The notes beneath the pieces are model-generated. The model had not been told where the DNA came from. It did no database searches and saw only the letters and a program-made list of their open reading frames with translations. Source: Phycisphaera sp. (GTDB lineage Bacteria > Planctomycetota > Phycisphaerae > Phycisphaerales > UBA1924). From it: 64,000 nt of DNA. The first letter of the stretch is position 1. Every line of letters begins with the position of its first letter. This document shows, one piece after another, positions 43,706 through 52,360 of the stretch. A program made the position numbers and the translations under genes. The stretch spans positions 2,227,205 through 2,291,204 of the forward strand of contig CP098402.1 of assembly GCA_025916675.1 (NCBI GenBank). Reading direction: 5' to 3'.

Positions 43706-43727
43706 GATAGATAGAGATAGAGAGAGA
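43706..43727. repeat. GATA/GAGA purine microsatellite in the leader of the 43733 gene
   Basis: A 22-base tract of GATA and GAGA units with no pyrimidine other than T, ending five bases before the ATG. It contains or adjoins the ribosome site (GAGAGAGACGAG), so unit number would alter spacing to the start codon. Confidence 0.6.
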
Positions 43728-43732
43728 CGAGC

Positions 43733-45124
43733 ATGAGAATTCACCGTGGAAGCTGGCCGTTCGCGATATCCGTTGTTCTCGGAGCCCTTGCGTTTGCGAG
43801 CCCTGCCGCCCTCGCCCAATTCGTGCGGGTAGACCAGGTCATGCCACCCGATCCTGGCATTTTCGATCAGTTCGGCTCTGATGCTGCAGTGTTCGGCGAT
43901 CGCCTGCTCGTCACTGCTCCGGCCGACGACGACGCCGCCGCCGACGCCGGAGTGGCATTCCTTTTTGATATGAGAACCGGCTCGCTCGTCCGTACGCTCG
44001 ACGGCTTCGATCTGGTCGGTACCGACTGGTACGGATATGCCACCAGCCTGGGGCCGACAGCGGCCGTCGTCTCGGCGTGGGGGCTCAATGTCGGCGCGGG
44101 TCCGACGGGCGCGATCCTGCTGTACGACCCCGCCACGGGCGAGTTCCTCGACACGTACGCGCCAAGCGGCCTTGGCATTGGCTCCCGTTTCGGATTCTCG
44201 CTCGACATCGAGGAAGATCTGGCTATCGCCGGTGCGCCCAACGCGATGGGCCTTCGATTGGCAGCGGGGGCGGCGTTCCTGCTCGACCTAAGCATCCCCG
44301 ACGCGGTTGCCCAACTCGGCCGACTGGAAGCGAGCGATGGCAACCAGGGTGCGGGCTTTGGCTCCGCGGTTGCGATCCAGGGTTCGCATGCCATTGTCGG
44401 CGCGCCGAGGGACAGTGAGATCGGGCCGTCGTCCGGCGCGGCGTATCTGTTCGACATCTCAGATCCGCTGCGACCCGTGGAACTCGCCAAGCTGACGGCC
44501 AGCGACGGAGAGGACTTTGACATGTTCGGCAAGTCCGTTGCACTGCACGGTTCGGTCGCCGTGGTCGGAGCGCCCGACGCAGACGTGCCGGGCGTGAGTG
44601 GCGCTGGCGCAGCCTACGTGTACGACCTGACCGACCCGCGTAACCCACGAGAGGTCACCATGCTCGCCGAGGCGGATGCCGGGGTGCTCGGCAATTTCGG
44701 ACTGTTCGTTGCCACCGACGGTGACACGGTGCTCGTTGGCGCACCGCAATTCGATGGTGACGTTGCAAATTCGGGGATCGTGTACGTGTACGATGCGGCG
44801 ACGGGAGCGCCGATGGAACCCATCCGGGCCGGCTCACCAAGCTTCGGGGCACGGTTCGGAACGGGGTTAGATCTTTCTGGCCGACACCTGGCGGTCGGAG
44901 CTCCCCTGGACGACGCGTCTGGCGTACAAGCCGGAGCAGCATACCTCTTTGTAGCACTCTGCAAGGCCGACTTCGACGGCGACGGCGAACTCACCATCTT
45001 CGATTTCCTCGCATTCCAGAACGCCTTCGATGTGGGCGACCTGGCAGCAGATTTCGACGAGGACGGCTCGCTGACTATCTTCGACTTCCTCGCATTCCAG
45101 AACGAGTTCGACGCGGGCTGCTGA
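43733..45124 (+). CDS. Secreted FG-GAP beta-propeller-like protein with C-terminal dockerin-like module
   Basis: 463 residues. Signal peptide (cleavage after A-L-A), then six or seven repeats of about 55 residues with F-G-x-x-V-A-x-x-G and A-I-V-G-A-P-x-D-x-x-x-x-x-G-A-A-Y-L-F, the integrin alpha-like FG-GAP pattern. The C-terminal 50 residues carry two dockerin-like loops ending in A-G-C, here with D-F-D-E-D-G in the second. A TATAAT box and a purine-rich leader precede it. Probably extracellular adhesion or matrix protein. Ends one base before the convergent gene. Confidence 0.8.
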   Translation: MRIHRGSWPFAISVVLGALAFASPAALAQFVRVDQVMPPDPGIFDQFGSDAAVFGDRLLVTAPADDDAAADAGVAFLFDMRTGSLVRTLDGFDLVGTDWYGYATSLGPTAAVVSAWGLNVGAGPTGAILLYDPATGEFLDTYAPSGLGIGSRFGFSLDIEEDLAIAGAPNAMGLRLAAGAAFLLDLSIPDAVAQLGRLEASDGNQGAGFGSAVAIQGSHAIVGAPRDSEIGPSSGAAYLFDISDPLRPVELAKLTASDGEDFDMFGKSVALHGSVAVVGAPDADVPGVSGAGAAYVYDLTDPRNPREVTMLAEADAGVLGNFGLFVATDGDTVLVGAPQFDGDVANSGIVYVYDAATGAPMEPIRAGSPSFGARFGTGLDLSGRHLAVGAPLDDASGVQAGAAYLFVALCKADFDGDGELTIFDFLAFQNAFDVGDLAADFDEDGSLTIFDFLAFQNEFDAGC

Positions 45125-45125
45125 C

Positions 45126-46220
45126 TCAGGGTGCCTCGATCCGCAGCATCCGCCGGATCTCGTCGGTCTTGAAGCCAAGCAACATCGGCCGCCGCACGTT
45201 GGGCAGCGCGATCACGTCGTAGAGCTCGCGCACGATGCCCTCCAGGCGCAGCCAGTGGTCGGTGGTGCCGGTCTCCAGGTTGACCATGTGCAGGGCGCAC
45301 CGAGCCTCGGCGTCCTTGGCCTTGAGATTGTCCTGCAAGGGCAGGCCCTCGAACGTGCGGTTCTCTCGCGCGGCCGAGAGGCCGACGACGGCGTGGTTGC
45401 CGATGAACGTCATGCCACGTGCAAAGCCCGGGCAGAACGCGACCTCCTCGAAGGTGCCGCTCGCCAGATCAACGAAGCCCAGGAAGCCCGTGCCCGCGTT
45501 CACCAGCCAGACCTTGCCCGGGTGATCTGGATGCACCCGCGGCGAGTGCGGCATGCTCAGCCCCTCGGCCACGACCTCGCTCGTGCGCACGTCGATCAGC
45601 ACCCCACCACCATCACGCCGATCGCGCCAGCCGTCGGCCACGTCGCTCTTGCTGACTGCCGTGATATACAGAGGCTCGCCGGTGACCGGATCTGAGGCCA
45701 ACCCGTTCAGGTGGCAGCGATCCTCGCCCACAGGCGCGTCGAGCGGCGCGCTGATGAACGGCGGTGTCCACACGGGCTTGAAGCTGTGGGTCTCGCTGAC
45801 CGTCCCCAGGCAATTGAACGCCGTCACGCAGAACACCGGCGGCTTGCCCTGGGGCACGACGATGTCATGGACGTCCACATCGCCGGTCGTGTACCCCATT
45901 GTGGGCACGTACAGCGCGTCGTAGCCATCGGGCGTGGCCTGGCCCTTGGGCACGTAGTTCTCCAGCCGCCAGAGCTGGTAGAGCGAGGCCATCCACAGCG
46001 TCTGCCCATCCGCCGAGGCGTGCAGGCCCATGCATCGGTTGAAGGTGCGCTCGTACACGCTCAGGCGGCCGTTGGGCTGCACACCCACCAGGAAGAGCTT
46101 GCCCGCCTGGTACGTGCTCAGGCCCAGGCTGACCCCCTGGCCGGCCATCCACTCGATCAGGTGCCTCGAGGCGGTGATGGCGAGTTCGGGCTTCTCGGGC
46201 GATTGGCTGCTGGTGTCCAT
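45126..46220 (-). CDS. TIGR03032-like beta-propeller protein
   Basis: 364 residues without signal peptide. Segments such as S-T-Y-Q-A-G-K-L-F-L-V-G (about 34-45), F-N-R-C-M-G-L-H-A-S-A-D-G (about 61-73) and D-V-D-V-H-D-I-V are typical of the TIGR03032 family, often found near tetratricopeptide and surface-protein genes in various bacteria. A six-bladed propeller is likely; biochemical role unknown. Other members have been annotated only as conserved hypothetical. ATG 46220 has a GGGG stretch upstream. Confidence 0.7.
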   Translation of the reverse strand: MDTSSQSPEKPELAITASRHLIEWMAGQGVSLGLSTYQAGKLFLVGVQPNGRLSVYERTFNRCMGLHASADGQTLWMASLYQLWRLENYVPKGQATPDGYDALYVPTMGYTTGDVDVHDIVVPQGKPPVFCVTAFNCLGTVSETHSFKPVWTPPFISAPLDAPVGEDRCHLNGLASDPVTGEPLYITAVSKSDVADGWRDRRDGGGVLIDVRTSEVVAEGLSMPHSPRVHPDHPGKVWLVNAGTGFLGFVDLASGTFEEVAFCPGFARGMTFIGNHAVVGLSAARENRTFEGLPLQDNLKAKDAEARCALHMVNLETGTTDHWLRLEGIVRELYDVIALPNVRRPMLLGFKTDEIRRMLRIEAP

Positions 46221-46342
46221 AGCCCCAGGATATCGCCCTGACAACGAGAATCCCGATCCCAACCAGAGAAGCCATCAAGGCGACGTCAGGATCGACCGAT
46301 GGCATGTACGGACCTACATGTCTCGGCCCATGGGTAGATACC

Positions 46343-48070
46343 ATGCCACCAGCACCGATTCCAACGAATGAAAATGATCGTTTGGCAGCGTTGATTTCGT
46401 GCAACGTGCTTGACACACCGCCAGAAGCGTGCTTTGACGACCTCACTCGCTTGGCCGCCATGCTGTGCGATACGCCGATCGCCCTCGTCTCGCTACTGGA
46501 TGACACCCGCCAGTGGTTCAAGAGTCGTGTAGGCCTCGATGCACCCCAGACCCCCAGAGGGTCTGCATTTTGCGGTTATGCGATTCTTCGCGATCGACCG
46601 CTGATCATTCCAGATGCCTTGCTCGATGAACGAACCAGAGACAATCCTCTCGTTTTGGGTCCTCCAAACATCCGCTTCTATGCCGGCGTTCCTCTGATTC
46701 TTGATGGCGGCCTGCCCGCAGGCACACTTTGTGTCATCGATCAAAAGCCCCGCAAGGCCACCAGCAAAATGATCGGCTACCTCGAAGCTCTGGCACTCCA
46801 AGCTGCCAGCCAACTGACACTTCGTCGAACCGCATCAAACCTCGAGGTCGCACGCCGTAGTGCCAACGATGCCAACCAAGCAAAAAGTGCCTTCTTGGCT
46901 CACATGAGTCACGAAGTCCGAACACCACTGACATCGATCGTGGGTTACGCCGATCTGCTGCGCAGGCGGGGGGAGGGGGTTATCGACACGGCGCCTGCGA
47001 TTGACGCCATCGCACGCAATGCACAACACCTGCTCGAAGTAGTCAACGACGTGCTCGACATCTCCAAGATCGAAGCTGGCATGATGACCATAGATTGCTG
47101 CGCCGTCGATCCTACCGATGTGCTTGCCGACGTTATTTCTCTGGCCGAGCCCAGAGCAAAGGAGAAGTCCCTCCCCTTGAAGGTCTCATTCATCTCGCCG
47201 ACACCAACGTCTATCGAGATCGATCCAGTTCGGATCCGCCAGGTGTTGCTCAACCTGATCTACAACGCCATCAAGTTCACCGACAGTGGCCAGATTGGCG
47301 TCGATGTCTCAGCATGTCCTAAAGACCGGTCCCTTACGGTTGTCGTGCGCGACACAGGCCCGGGTATGACTCCAGAGCAGATCGTGAAGATTTCCAAGTT
47401 CGAGGCCTTCTGTCAGGCCGACAACAGCACAACACGCCGCTTCGGTGGCACCGGCCTGGGTCTGAGCATCGCCCACACACTCGTGAACATGCTCGATGGC
47501 GAACTCTCCGTCGAATCGGCAATCGGAAAAGGATCGTCCTTCACTATCACTCTCCATACTTCACACACTTCGAAGGTTGCTACCTGGCGATCAGCCGCCA
47601 AGGCGCGCTCGGTACTCATGTCTTCCGTGCAGCACCGCCATGCCACGACAACCAACTCGGACGATGCTCTGGTCACCGAACTCTCAGAGTGCCGTATACT
47701 ACTAGCAGAGGATAGCCCTGACAGCCAACGCCTCATCGCACTGCACCTTCACCGCGCTGGCGCCGAAGTCGACCTCGCAAGCGACGGTAACGAGGTATTC
47801 TCGCTGGCTCTGGATTCTACTAATGCAGATGTGTCGCCGTATAGTGTTGTGCTTATGGACGTAGACATGCCTGGCATTGACGGCTATGAAGCCACTAAAC
47901 GCCTGCGCGATCACGGCTATGACCGCCCGATCATCATCCTGTCTGCCCACGCCCTGAGCGACAGCCGGAGCCGGGGCTATCAGGCTGGTGCCGACGACTA
48001 TCTCACCAAGCCCATCGATCCCACGCGCCTTATCGACGCATGCAGCCGCTGGGCCACGGTTGAGCGATAA
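46343..48070 (+). CDS. Hybrid sensor histidine kinase: GAF, HisKA, HATPase, receiver
   Basis: 575 residues, cytoplasmic. An N-terminal GAF domain (about 10-160; D-T-P-P-E-A-C-F-D-D-L, R-Q-W-F-K-S) leads by a coiled segment to HisKA with phospho-acceptor His190 (F-L-A-H-M-S-H-E-V-R-T-P), an HATPase with Asn308, D-T-G-P-G and G-G-T-G-L-G-L, and a C-terminal receiver with Asp506 (V-V-L-M-D-V-D-M-P-G). Residues 405-445 form a linker. G+C and codon use are clearly lower than in neighbouring genes, suggesting transfer. The start could also be ATG 46304. Two photolyase genes follow. Confidence 0.88.
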   Translation: MPPAPIPTNENDRLAALISCNVLDTPPEACFDDLTRLAAMLCDTPIALVSLLDDTRQWFKSRVGLDAPQTPRGSAFCGYAILRDRPLIIPDALLDERTRDNPLVLGPPNIRFYAGVPLILDGGLPAGTLCVIDQKPRKATSKMIGYLEALALQAASQLTLRRTASNLEVARRSANDANQAKSAFLAHMSHEVRTPLTSIVGYADLLRRRGEGVIDTAPAIDAIARNAQHLLEVVNDVLDISKIEAGMMTIDCCAVDPTDVLADVISLAEPRAKEKSLPLKVSFISPTPTSIEIDPVRIRQVLLNLIYNAIKFTDSGQIGVDVSACPKDRSLTVVVRDTGPGMTPEQIVKISKFEAFCQADNSTTRRFGGTGLGLSIAHTLVNMLDGELSVESAIGKGSSFTITLHTSHTSKVATWRSAAKARSVLMSSVQHRHATTTNSDDALVTELSECRILLAEDSPDSQRLIALHLHRAGAEVDLASDGNEVFSLALDSTNADVSPYSVVLMDVDMPGIDGYEATKRLRDHGYDRPIIILSAHALSDSRSRGYQAGADDYLTKPIDPTRLIDACSRWATVER

Positions 48071-48181
48071 CCAATCTCTCACAGATAGTCTATATTTAGG
48101 GATGGCCCGGAGCCATTGGTCACTTGCCCCACCCTTGCTGGCATGAGGGCTCGACCCAAGCCATCCCCGATATGGTCACTG

Positions 48182-49804
48182 ATGGCTTCAGGTATCTTCA
48201 GATTGCAACCAAGCGACGTACGGGGCTCCGTGCGCACGCTGGCTGTGGTGCTGGGCGATCAACTCGACAGCCACAGCCCCGCCCTGCGGCGCCTGGACAA
48301 AGACGCCGACGCGGTGCTCATGATGGAAGTCGACGAAGAGGCCGCGCTCGGGCCGAGCCACCGGCAGCGGACTGCCCTGTTCTTCTCGGCCATGCGACAC
48401 TTCGCTCTCGATCTCGACCAGAAGGGCTACCGCGTCCGCTACACGCCAGTTGATCAACGCGGCAACACCCAAACGCTCACCGGCGAGGTCGAGCGTGCGG
48501 CCAAGTTCCTCAACCCCGAAAGAATCGTCGTGGTCCATCCGGGCGACTGGAGGATTCTCAAGGAAGCGGAGAACTGGGAAGACGCCACGGGCATCAAGAC
48601 CGAGATCCTCGACGACGAGCACTTCACCTGCTCGCTCGAAGAGTTCAACGAGTGGGCAGACGGTCGGAAAGAACTCACGATGGAGTACTTCTATCGCGAG
48701 CGCCGCAAGGCCCTTGGCATCCTCGTCGACGGCGATGGCAAGCCCGAAGGCGGCCAGTGGAATTACGACCACGACAACCGCGAGACGTTCGGTAAGCACG
48801 GTCCCAATGCCCCACCGCCGCTGCGATTCAATCCGGATGGCATTACTAATGAGGTCATCGAACTCGTCAAGAACCGTTACCCCGATGCCCCGGGAAGCCT
48901 CGATGAATTCGGCTGGCCGGTGACCGCGAAGCAGGCAAAGAAGGCCCTGAAGGCATTCATCGAGAGCGGCCTGCGAGACTTCGGCCCCTACGAAGACGCG
49001 ATGTGGACCGGCCAGCCCTGGCTCTTCCACAGCCAACTCAGCGTACCGCTCAATCTCAAGCTCCTCGATCCCCAGGACTGCATCGACGCCGCCCTGGACG
49101 CGTACAAGAACAACAAGGCTCCGATCAACTCGGTCGAGGGCTTCATCCGCCAGATCATCGGCTGGCGCGAATATGTCCGCGGTGTCTACTGGAGAGAAGG
49201 CCCAAGCTATCGCGACCGCAACTACCTCGACCAGCACGGCGACCTGCCCGAGTTCTACTGGTCGGGCGATACCGACATGCGCTGCCTCAAGGAGTGCATC
49301 CAGCCCGTGCTTGACCACGCGTGGATGCACCACATCCCCCGCCTCATGGTCACGGGCAACTTCGCGCTCATCGCAGGAATCCACCCACGACAGATCGGCG
49401 ATTGGTACTTCGGCATGTACGCCGATAGCGTCGACTGGGTCACCACGCCCAACACCATCGGCATGTCGATGTACGCCGATGGCACCGACGACTTCGGTCC
49501 GGTGGTGGCCACCAAGCCCTACGCCGCGAGCGCCAACTACATCGGGAAGATGAGCAACTTCTGCAAGCACTGCCCATACGATGCCAAGGCCCGTACGGGC
49601 GAGACCAGCAAGGGCAAGGCCTGCCCGTTCAACACGTTCTATTGGGACTTCTTGATCCGCAACGAGGATCGCTTCAAGGGCAACAACCGCATGTCGCTGA
49701 TCATGAAGAATGTCAAGAAGATGCCCCGAGATGAGAAGATCTCCATCCGCGTGAGCGCCACGTCTCTGCGGAAGAGGCTCGGCATCGGCGAAATCAAGAG
49801 ATAA
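48182..49804 (+). CDS. Iron-sulfur bacterial photolyase/cryptochrome (FeS-BCP, (6-4)-type)
   Basis: 540 residues. Repairs (6-4) photoproducts or acts as a light sensor, using FAD, a second chromophore and a [4Fe-4S] cluster. The N-terminal DUF523-like Rossmann part opens with L-A-V-V-L-G-D-Q-L. The cluster ligands are visible as Cys368, Cys461, Cys464 and Cys481 (F-C-K-H-C-P-Y and A-C-P-F-N), and H-H-I-P-R-L-M-V and N-T-I-G-M-S are family-specific. Start uncertain: GTG 48230 (V-R-T-L-A-V) fits family N-termini best; ATG 48182 has no clear ribosome site. Ten bases separate it from the CPD photolyase. Confidence 0.88.
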   Translation: MASGIFRLQPSDVRGSVRTLAVVLGDQLDSHSPALRRLDKDADAVLMMEVDEEAALGPSHRQRTALFFSAMRHFALDLDQKGYRVRYTPVDQRGNTQTLTGEVERAAKFLNPERIVVVHPGDWRILKEAENWEDATGIKTEILDDEHFTCSLEEFNEWADGRKELTMEYFYRERRKALGILVDGDGKPEGGQWNYDHDNRETFGKHGPNAPPPLRFNPDGITNEVIELVKNRYPDAPGSLDEFGWPVTAKQAKKALKAFIESGLRDFGPYEDAMWTGQPWLFHSQLSVPLNLKLLDPQDCIDAALDAYKNNKAPINSVEGFIRQIIGWREYVRGVYWREGPSYRDRNYLDQHGDLPEFYWSGDTDMRCLKECIQPVLDHAWMHHIPRLMVTGNFALIAGIHPRQIGDWYFGMYADSVDWVTTPNTIGMSMYADGTDDFGPVVATKPYAASANYIGKMSNFCKHCPYDAKARTGETSKGKACPFNTFYWDFLIRNEDRFKGNNRMSLIMKNVKKMPRDEKISIRVSATSLRKRLGIGEIKR

Positions 49805-49814
49805 GGACCAAGCC

Positions 49815-51245
49815 ATGCGCGCCCTGATGTGGTTCCGAGCCGACCTCCGCACCCGCGACAACACCGCGCTCTGTGCCGCCTGCGCGGCGGCCTCCAAGGG
49901 CGTGCTGGCCGTCTTCACCGTCTGCCCCAAGCAATGGCGCGAGCACGACTGGGGCGACCCACGCGTCGGCTTCCTCCGCCGGAATCTCATCGAACTCCGG
50001 GCGGGCCTCGAAGACCGAAACATCGCCCTGAAGATCATCGAGCGTGATGCGTTCAAGGGCATCGAGAACGACCTGATCGATCTGGCAAGCGAGCACCACT
50101 GCAACGCCCTGTTCTTCAACGAGGAATACGAGGTCAACGAGCGCGCCCGCGATGCCAGGGTCGCCGCCGCGTTTACTAAGGCCGGCCACTCGGTCCGCAC
50201 CTTCCACGATCAGACCGTGGTAGCCCCCGGCGAGCTGCGCACCCAGGAAGACAAGCCCTACACCGTCTACTCGCCGTTCAAGCGGAAGTGGTACGCCTAC
50301 TACAACGACGGCAACGCCCCTAAGGCCCAGGGGCTCGCCAAGAAGCAGCCCGAGATGGTCTCCACGCCCGATGCCATCCCCGACGCGCTCGGTGACTTCG
50401 ACTCTGACGCCGGCCGCCCCGACCTCTGGAAGGCCGGCGAAGACCATGCCCGCGCGCGGCTCCGGAGCTTCATCGAAGGCCGCCTGGATGCCTACAAAGA
50501 GGACCGCGACTACCCATCAATCAACGGCACGAGCACGCTCAGCCCGTACCTGGCCGTGGGTGCCATCTCGCCGCGCCAGTGCATCGAGGCCGCGCTCGAA
50601 TCCAACAAAGGCCAGCTCGATAAGGGCGGCAAGGGCCCCGTCCACTGGATGAGCGAGGTCGTCTGGCGCGAGTTCTACCGCCAGATCCTCGTTGCCTTCC
50701 CACGCGTCAGCCGGCACCGGGCGTTCAACGCGAAGTACGACATCGAGTGGCGCACCGATGACCAGGCCAAGGGCCAGTTCGCCGCCTGGTGCCAGGGCAA
50801 GACCGGCTACCCGATCATCGACGCCGGGATGCGGCAGCTCAACCAGACGGGCTGGATGCATAATCGCGTGCGCATGGCCGTGGCGATGTTCCTCACCAAG
50901 GACCTGCTCATCGACTGGCGCTGGGGCGAGCGGTACTTCATGCAGAACCTCGTCGACGCAGACCTGGCCAACAACAACGGCGGCTGGCAGTGGTCGGCCG
51001 CCACCGGCACCGACGCGGCCCCCTACTTCCGCATCTTCAACCCCACGAGCCAGAGCAAGAAGTTCGATTCGGACGGCTCATACATTCGCAAATTCGTCGA
51101 TGAGTTGTCCGGCGTGGACGACGACAGCATCCACGCCCCGTGGGAGCACGAGTCCCTCTTCGACGACGTGGACTATCCCAAACCGATCGTCGATCACGCC
51201 GATGCGCGCGACCGTGCGCTCAAGGCGTTCAAGGTCAGCAGTTGA
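49815..51245 (+). CDS. phrB: Deoxyribodipyrimidine photolyase (class I CPD)
   Basis: 476 residues. Uses light and FAD to split cyclobutane pyrimidine dimers. N-terminal M-W-F-R-A-D-L-R-T-R-D-N-T-A-L is the antenna domain signature; the FAD domain has S-T-L-S-P-Y-L-A-V-G, W-R-E-F-Y-R, G-Y-P-I-I-D-A-G-M-R-Q-L, T-G-W-M-H-N-R and W-Q-W-S-A-A-T-G-T-D-A, all as in the E. coli enzyme. Length is normal. Probably in one operon with the iron-sulfur photolyase. Confidence 0.94.
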   Translation: MRALMWFRADLRTRDNTALCAACAAASKGVLAVFTVCPKQWREHDWGDPRVGFLRRNLIELRAGLEDRNIALKIIERDAFKGIENDLIDLASEHHCNALFFNEEYEVNERARDARVAAAFTKAGHSVRTFHDQTVVAPGELRTQEDKPYTVYSPFKRKWYAYYNDGNAPKAQGLAKKQPEMVSTPDAIPDALGDFDSDAGRPDLWKAGEDHARARLRSFIEGRLDAYKEDRDYPSINGTSTLSPYLAVGAISPRQCIEAALESNKGQLDKGGKGPVHWMSEVVWREFYRQILVAFPRVSRHRAFNAKYDIEWRTDDQAKGQFAAWCQGKTGYPIIDAGMRQLNQTGWMHNRVRMAVAMFLTKDLLIDWRWGERYFMQNLVDADLANNNGGWQWSAATGTDAAPYFRIFNPTSQSKKFDSDGSYIRKFVDELSGVDDDSIHAPWEHESLFDDVDYPKPIVDHADARDRALKAFKVSS

Positions 51246-51248
51246 GAG

Positions 51249-52190
51249 TCAATCCCAGAATGGATCGACGATGAACGCCGAGCCCTCACGCCGCACGTTC
51301 TTGTAGCTCCGGAGCAAGGCGTTCGCGCCAGTGCCGGGCCTCTGATCGGGCTGCGCCGGACTCCCGCGCCGGTCGTCTTCGTTCACGAACAGGTTGTCCG
51401 CCTGCGTGGGCTTGTCGTACTCACGGAAGACATACGTCAGCGTCGCCGGGTCCGGCTGGGTCTCGTACACCACGCGAAGGTCGTTGTACGCGATGTTGCC
51501 CGACCACTCGGTCGACCGCCCGTGGATCTTCAGCGTCTTGCTCTTGCGACCGAACAATCCGGGCGCCAGATACCACTCGCCTGGGTCGCCGCCGTAGACC
51601 GGGCCGCGATTGCCGATCAGGGCCTGGCCTGGCTCGTTGGTGGCGGCCCAGATCTTCTCACGATCCCCGAACGGCGCGCTATGCGCGTATGACGTGAATC
51701 CGATACCGCCCTCGAGCCGCCGCACCGGCCCACCCGCGCTGCCCGTACGCTCGATCGGAACCCCGGCAAAACCGGGGTCGAACACCGCCGAAGAAGGGTC
51801 GAGCGCGGCCGATGGGAACGCGTCCTCGTACCCGCGGTCGACTTCGATGAGATTGCTCACCTCGGCCGGGCTCACCAGCAGGTCGGTCGGCACGATGCCG
51901 TTGAAGATCATCAGCGACAGGATGTTGCCCGTGTTGTCCTTGATCTCCGGCTCGCTGGCCATCACCGTCGCGTCGCTGCGGTCGACCTCGCTGGGCCTCG
52001 GGTAGACCTCGTTGTTGGACTGGGCCCAGATGGCCATGCCCTGAGCCACGCCGCGGATCTGCGTCGCGTCCTTCACCTGCCGGGCCACCAGCCGGGCCTG
52101 CCCGAGGGCTGGCAGCAGGATGCCGATCAGCAACGCGATGACCGCGATGACCACGAGCAACTCGATCAGAGTGAATGCACGCCGTCGCAT
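51249..52190 (-). CDS. Prepilin-type N-terminal cleavage/methylation protein (paralog a)
   Basis: 313 residues. After M-R-R-R comes A|FTLIELLVVIAVIALLIGILLPAL, the planctomycete-type prepilin signal with Ala at -1. The mature part has a long helix with A-R-Q-V-K-D-A-T-Q-I-R-G and a beta-rich, Pro/Gly-rich head. It is a pseudopilin-like protein of a group numerous in planctomycetes. The second gene of this kind (52361-53401) has the same layout and shares N-L-F-V-x-E-x-D. GGGAGG lies seven bases before ATG 52190. Convergent with phrB. Confidence 0.82.
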   Translation of the reverse strand: MRRRAFTLIELLVVIAVIALLIGILLPALGQARLVARQVKDATQIRGVAQGMAIWAQSNNEVYPRPSEVDRSDATVMASEPEIKDNTGNILSLMIFNGIVPTDLLVSPAEVSNLIEVDRGYEDAFPSAALDPSSAVFDPGFAGVPIERTGSAGGPVRRLEGGIGFTSYAHSAPFGDREKIWAATNEPGQALIGNRGPVYGGDPGEWYLAPGLFGRKSKTLKIHGRSTEWSGNIAYNDLRVVYETQPDPATLTYVFREYDKPTQADNLFVNEDDRRGSPAQPDQRPGTGANALLRSYKNVRREGSAFIVDPFWD

Positions 52191-52271
52191 AACTTCGCCT
52201 CCCACAAGGAGTAGTCCCCCGTCATTCTACGGCCCAGCTTCACATCAGGTTCCGCCCAATCGGGCTCCCGC

Positions 52272-52306
52272 AAAAAACGCCACGGGCCCTCGCAAGCCCG
52301 TGGCGT
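52272..52306 (-). terminator. Rho-independent terminator for the upstream prepilin gene
   Basis: An 11-bp perfect stem (52277-52287 with 52296-52306) and six A at 52272-52277 on the plus strand, which are a T-run on the minus strand. It lies about 50 bases after the stop of 52361-53401, so the two prepilin-like genes are not a simple operon. Confidence 0.88.
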
Positions 52307-52360
52307 CAATAATCAAGGGCTCAGGCCGAAAATCCGGCCCAAGTGTCCGCCAAAGCAGAC

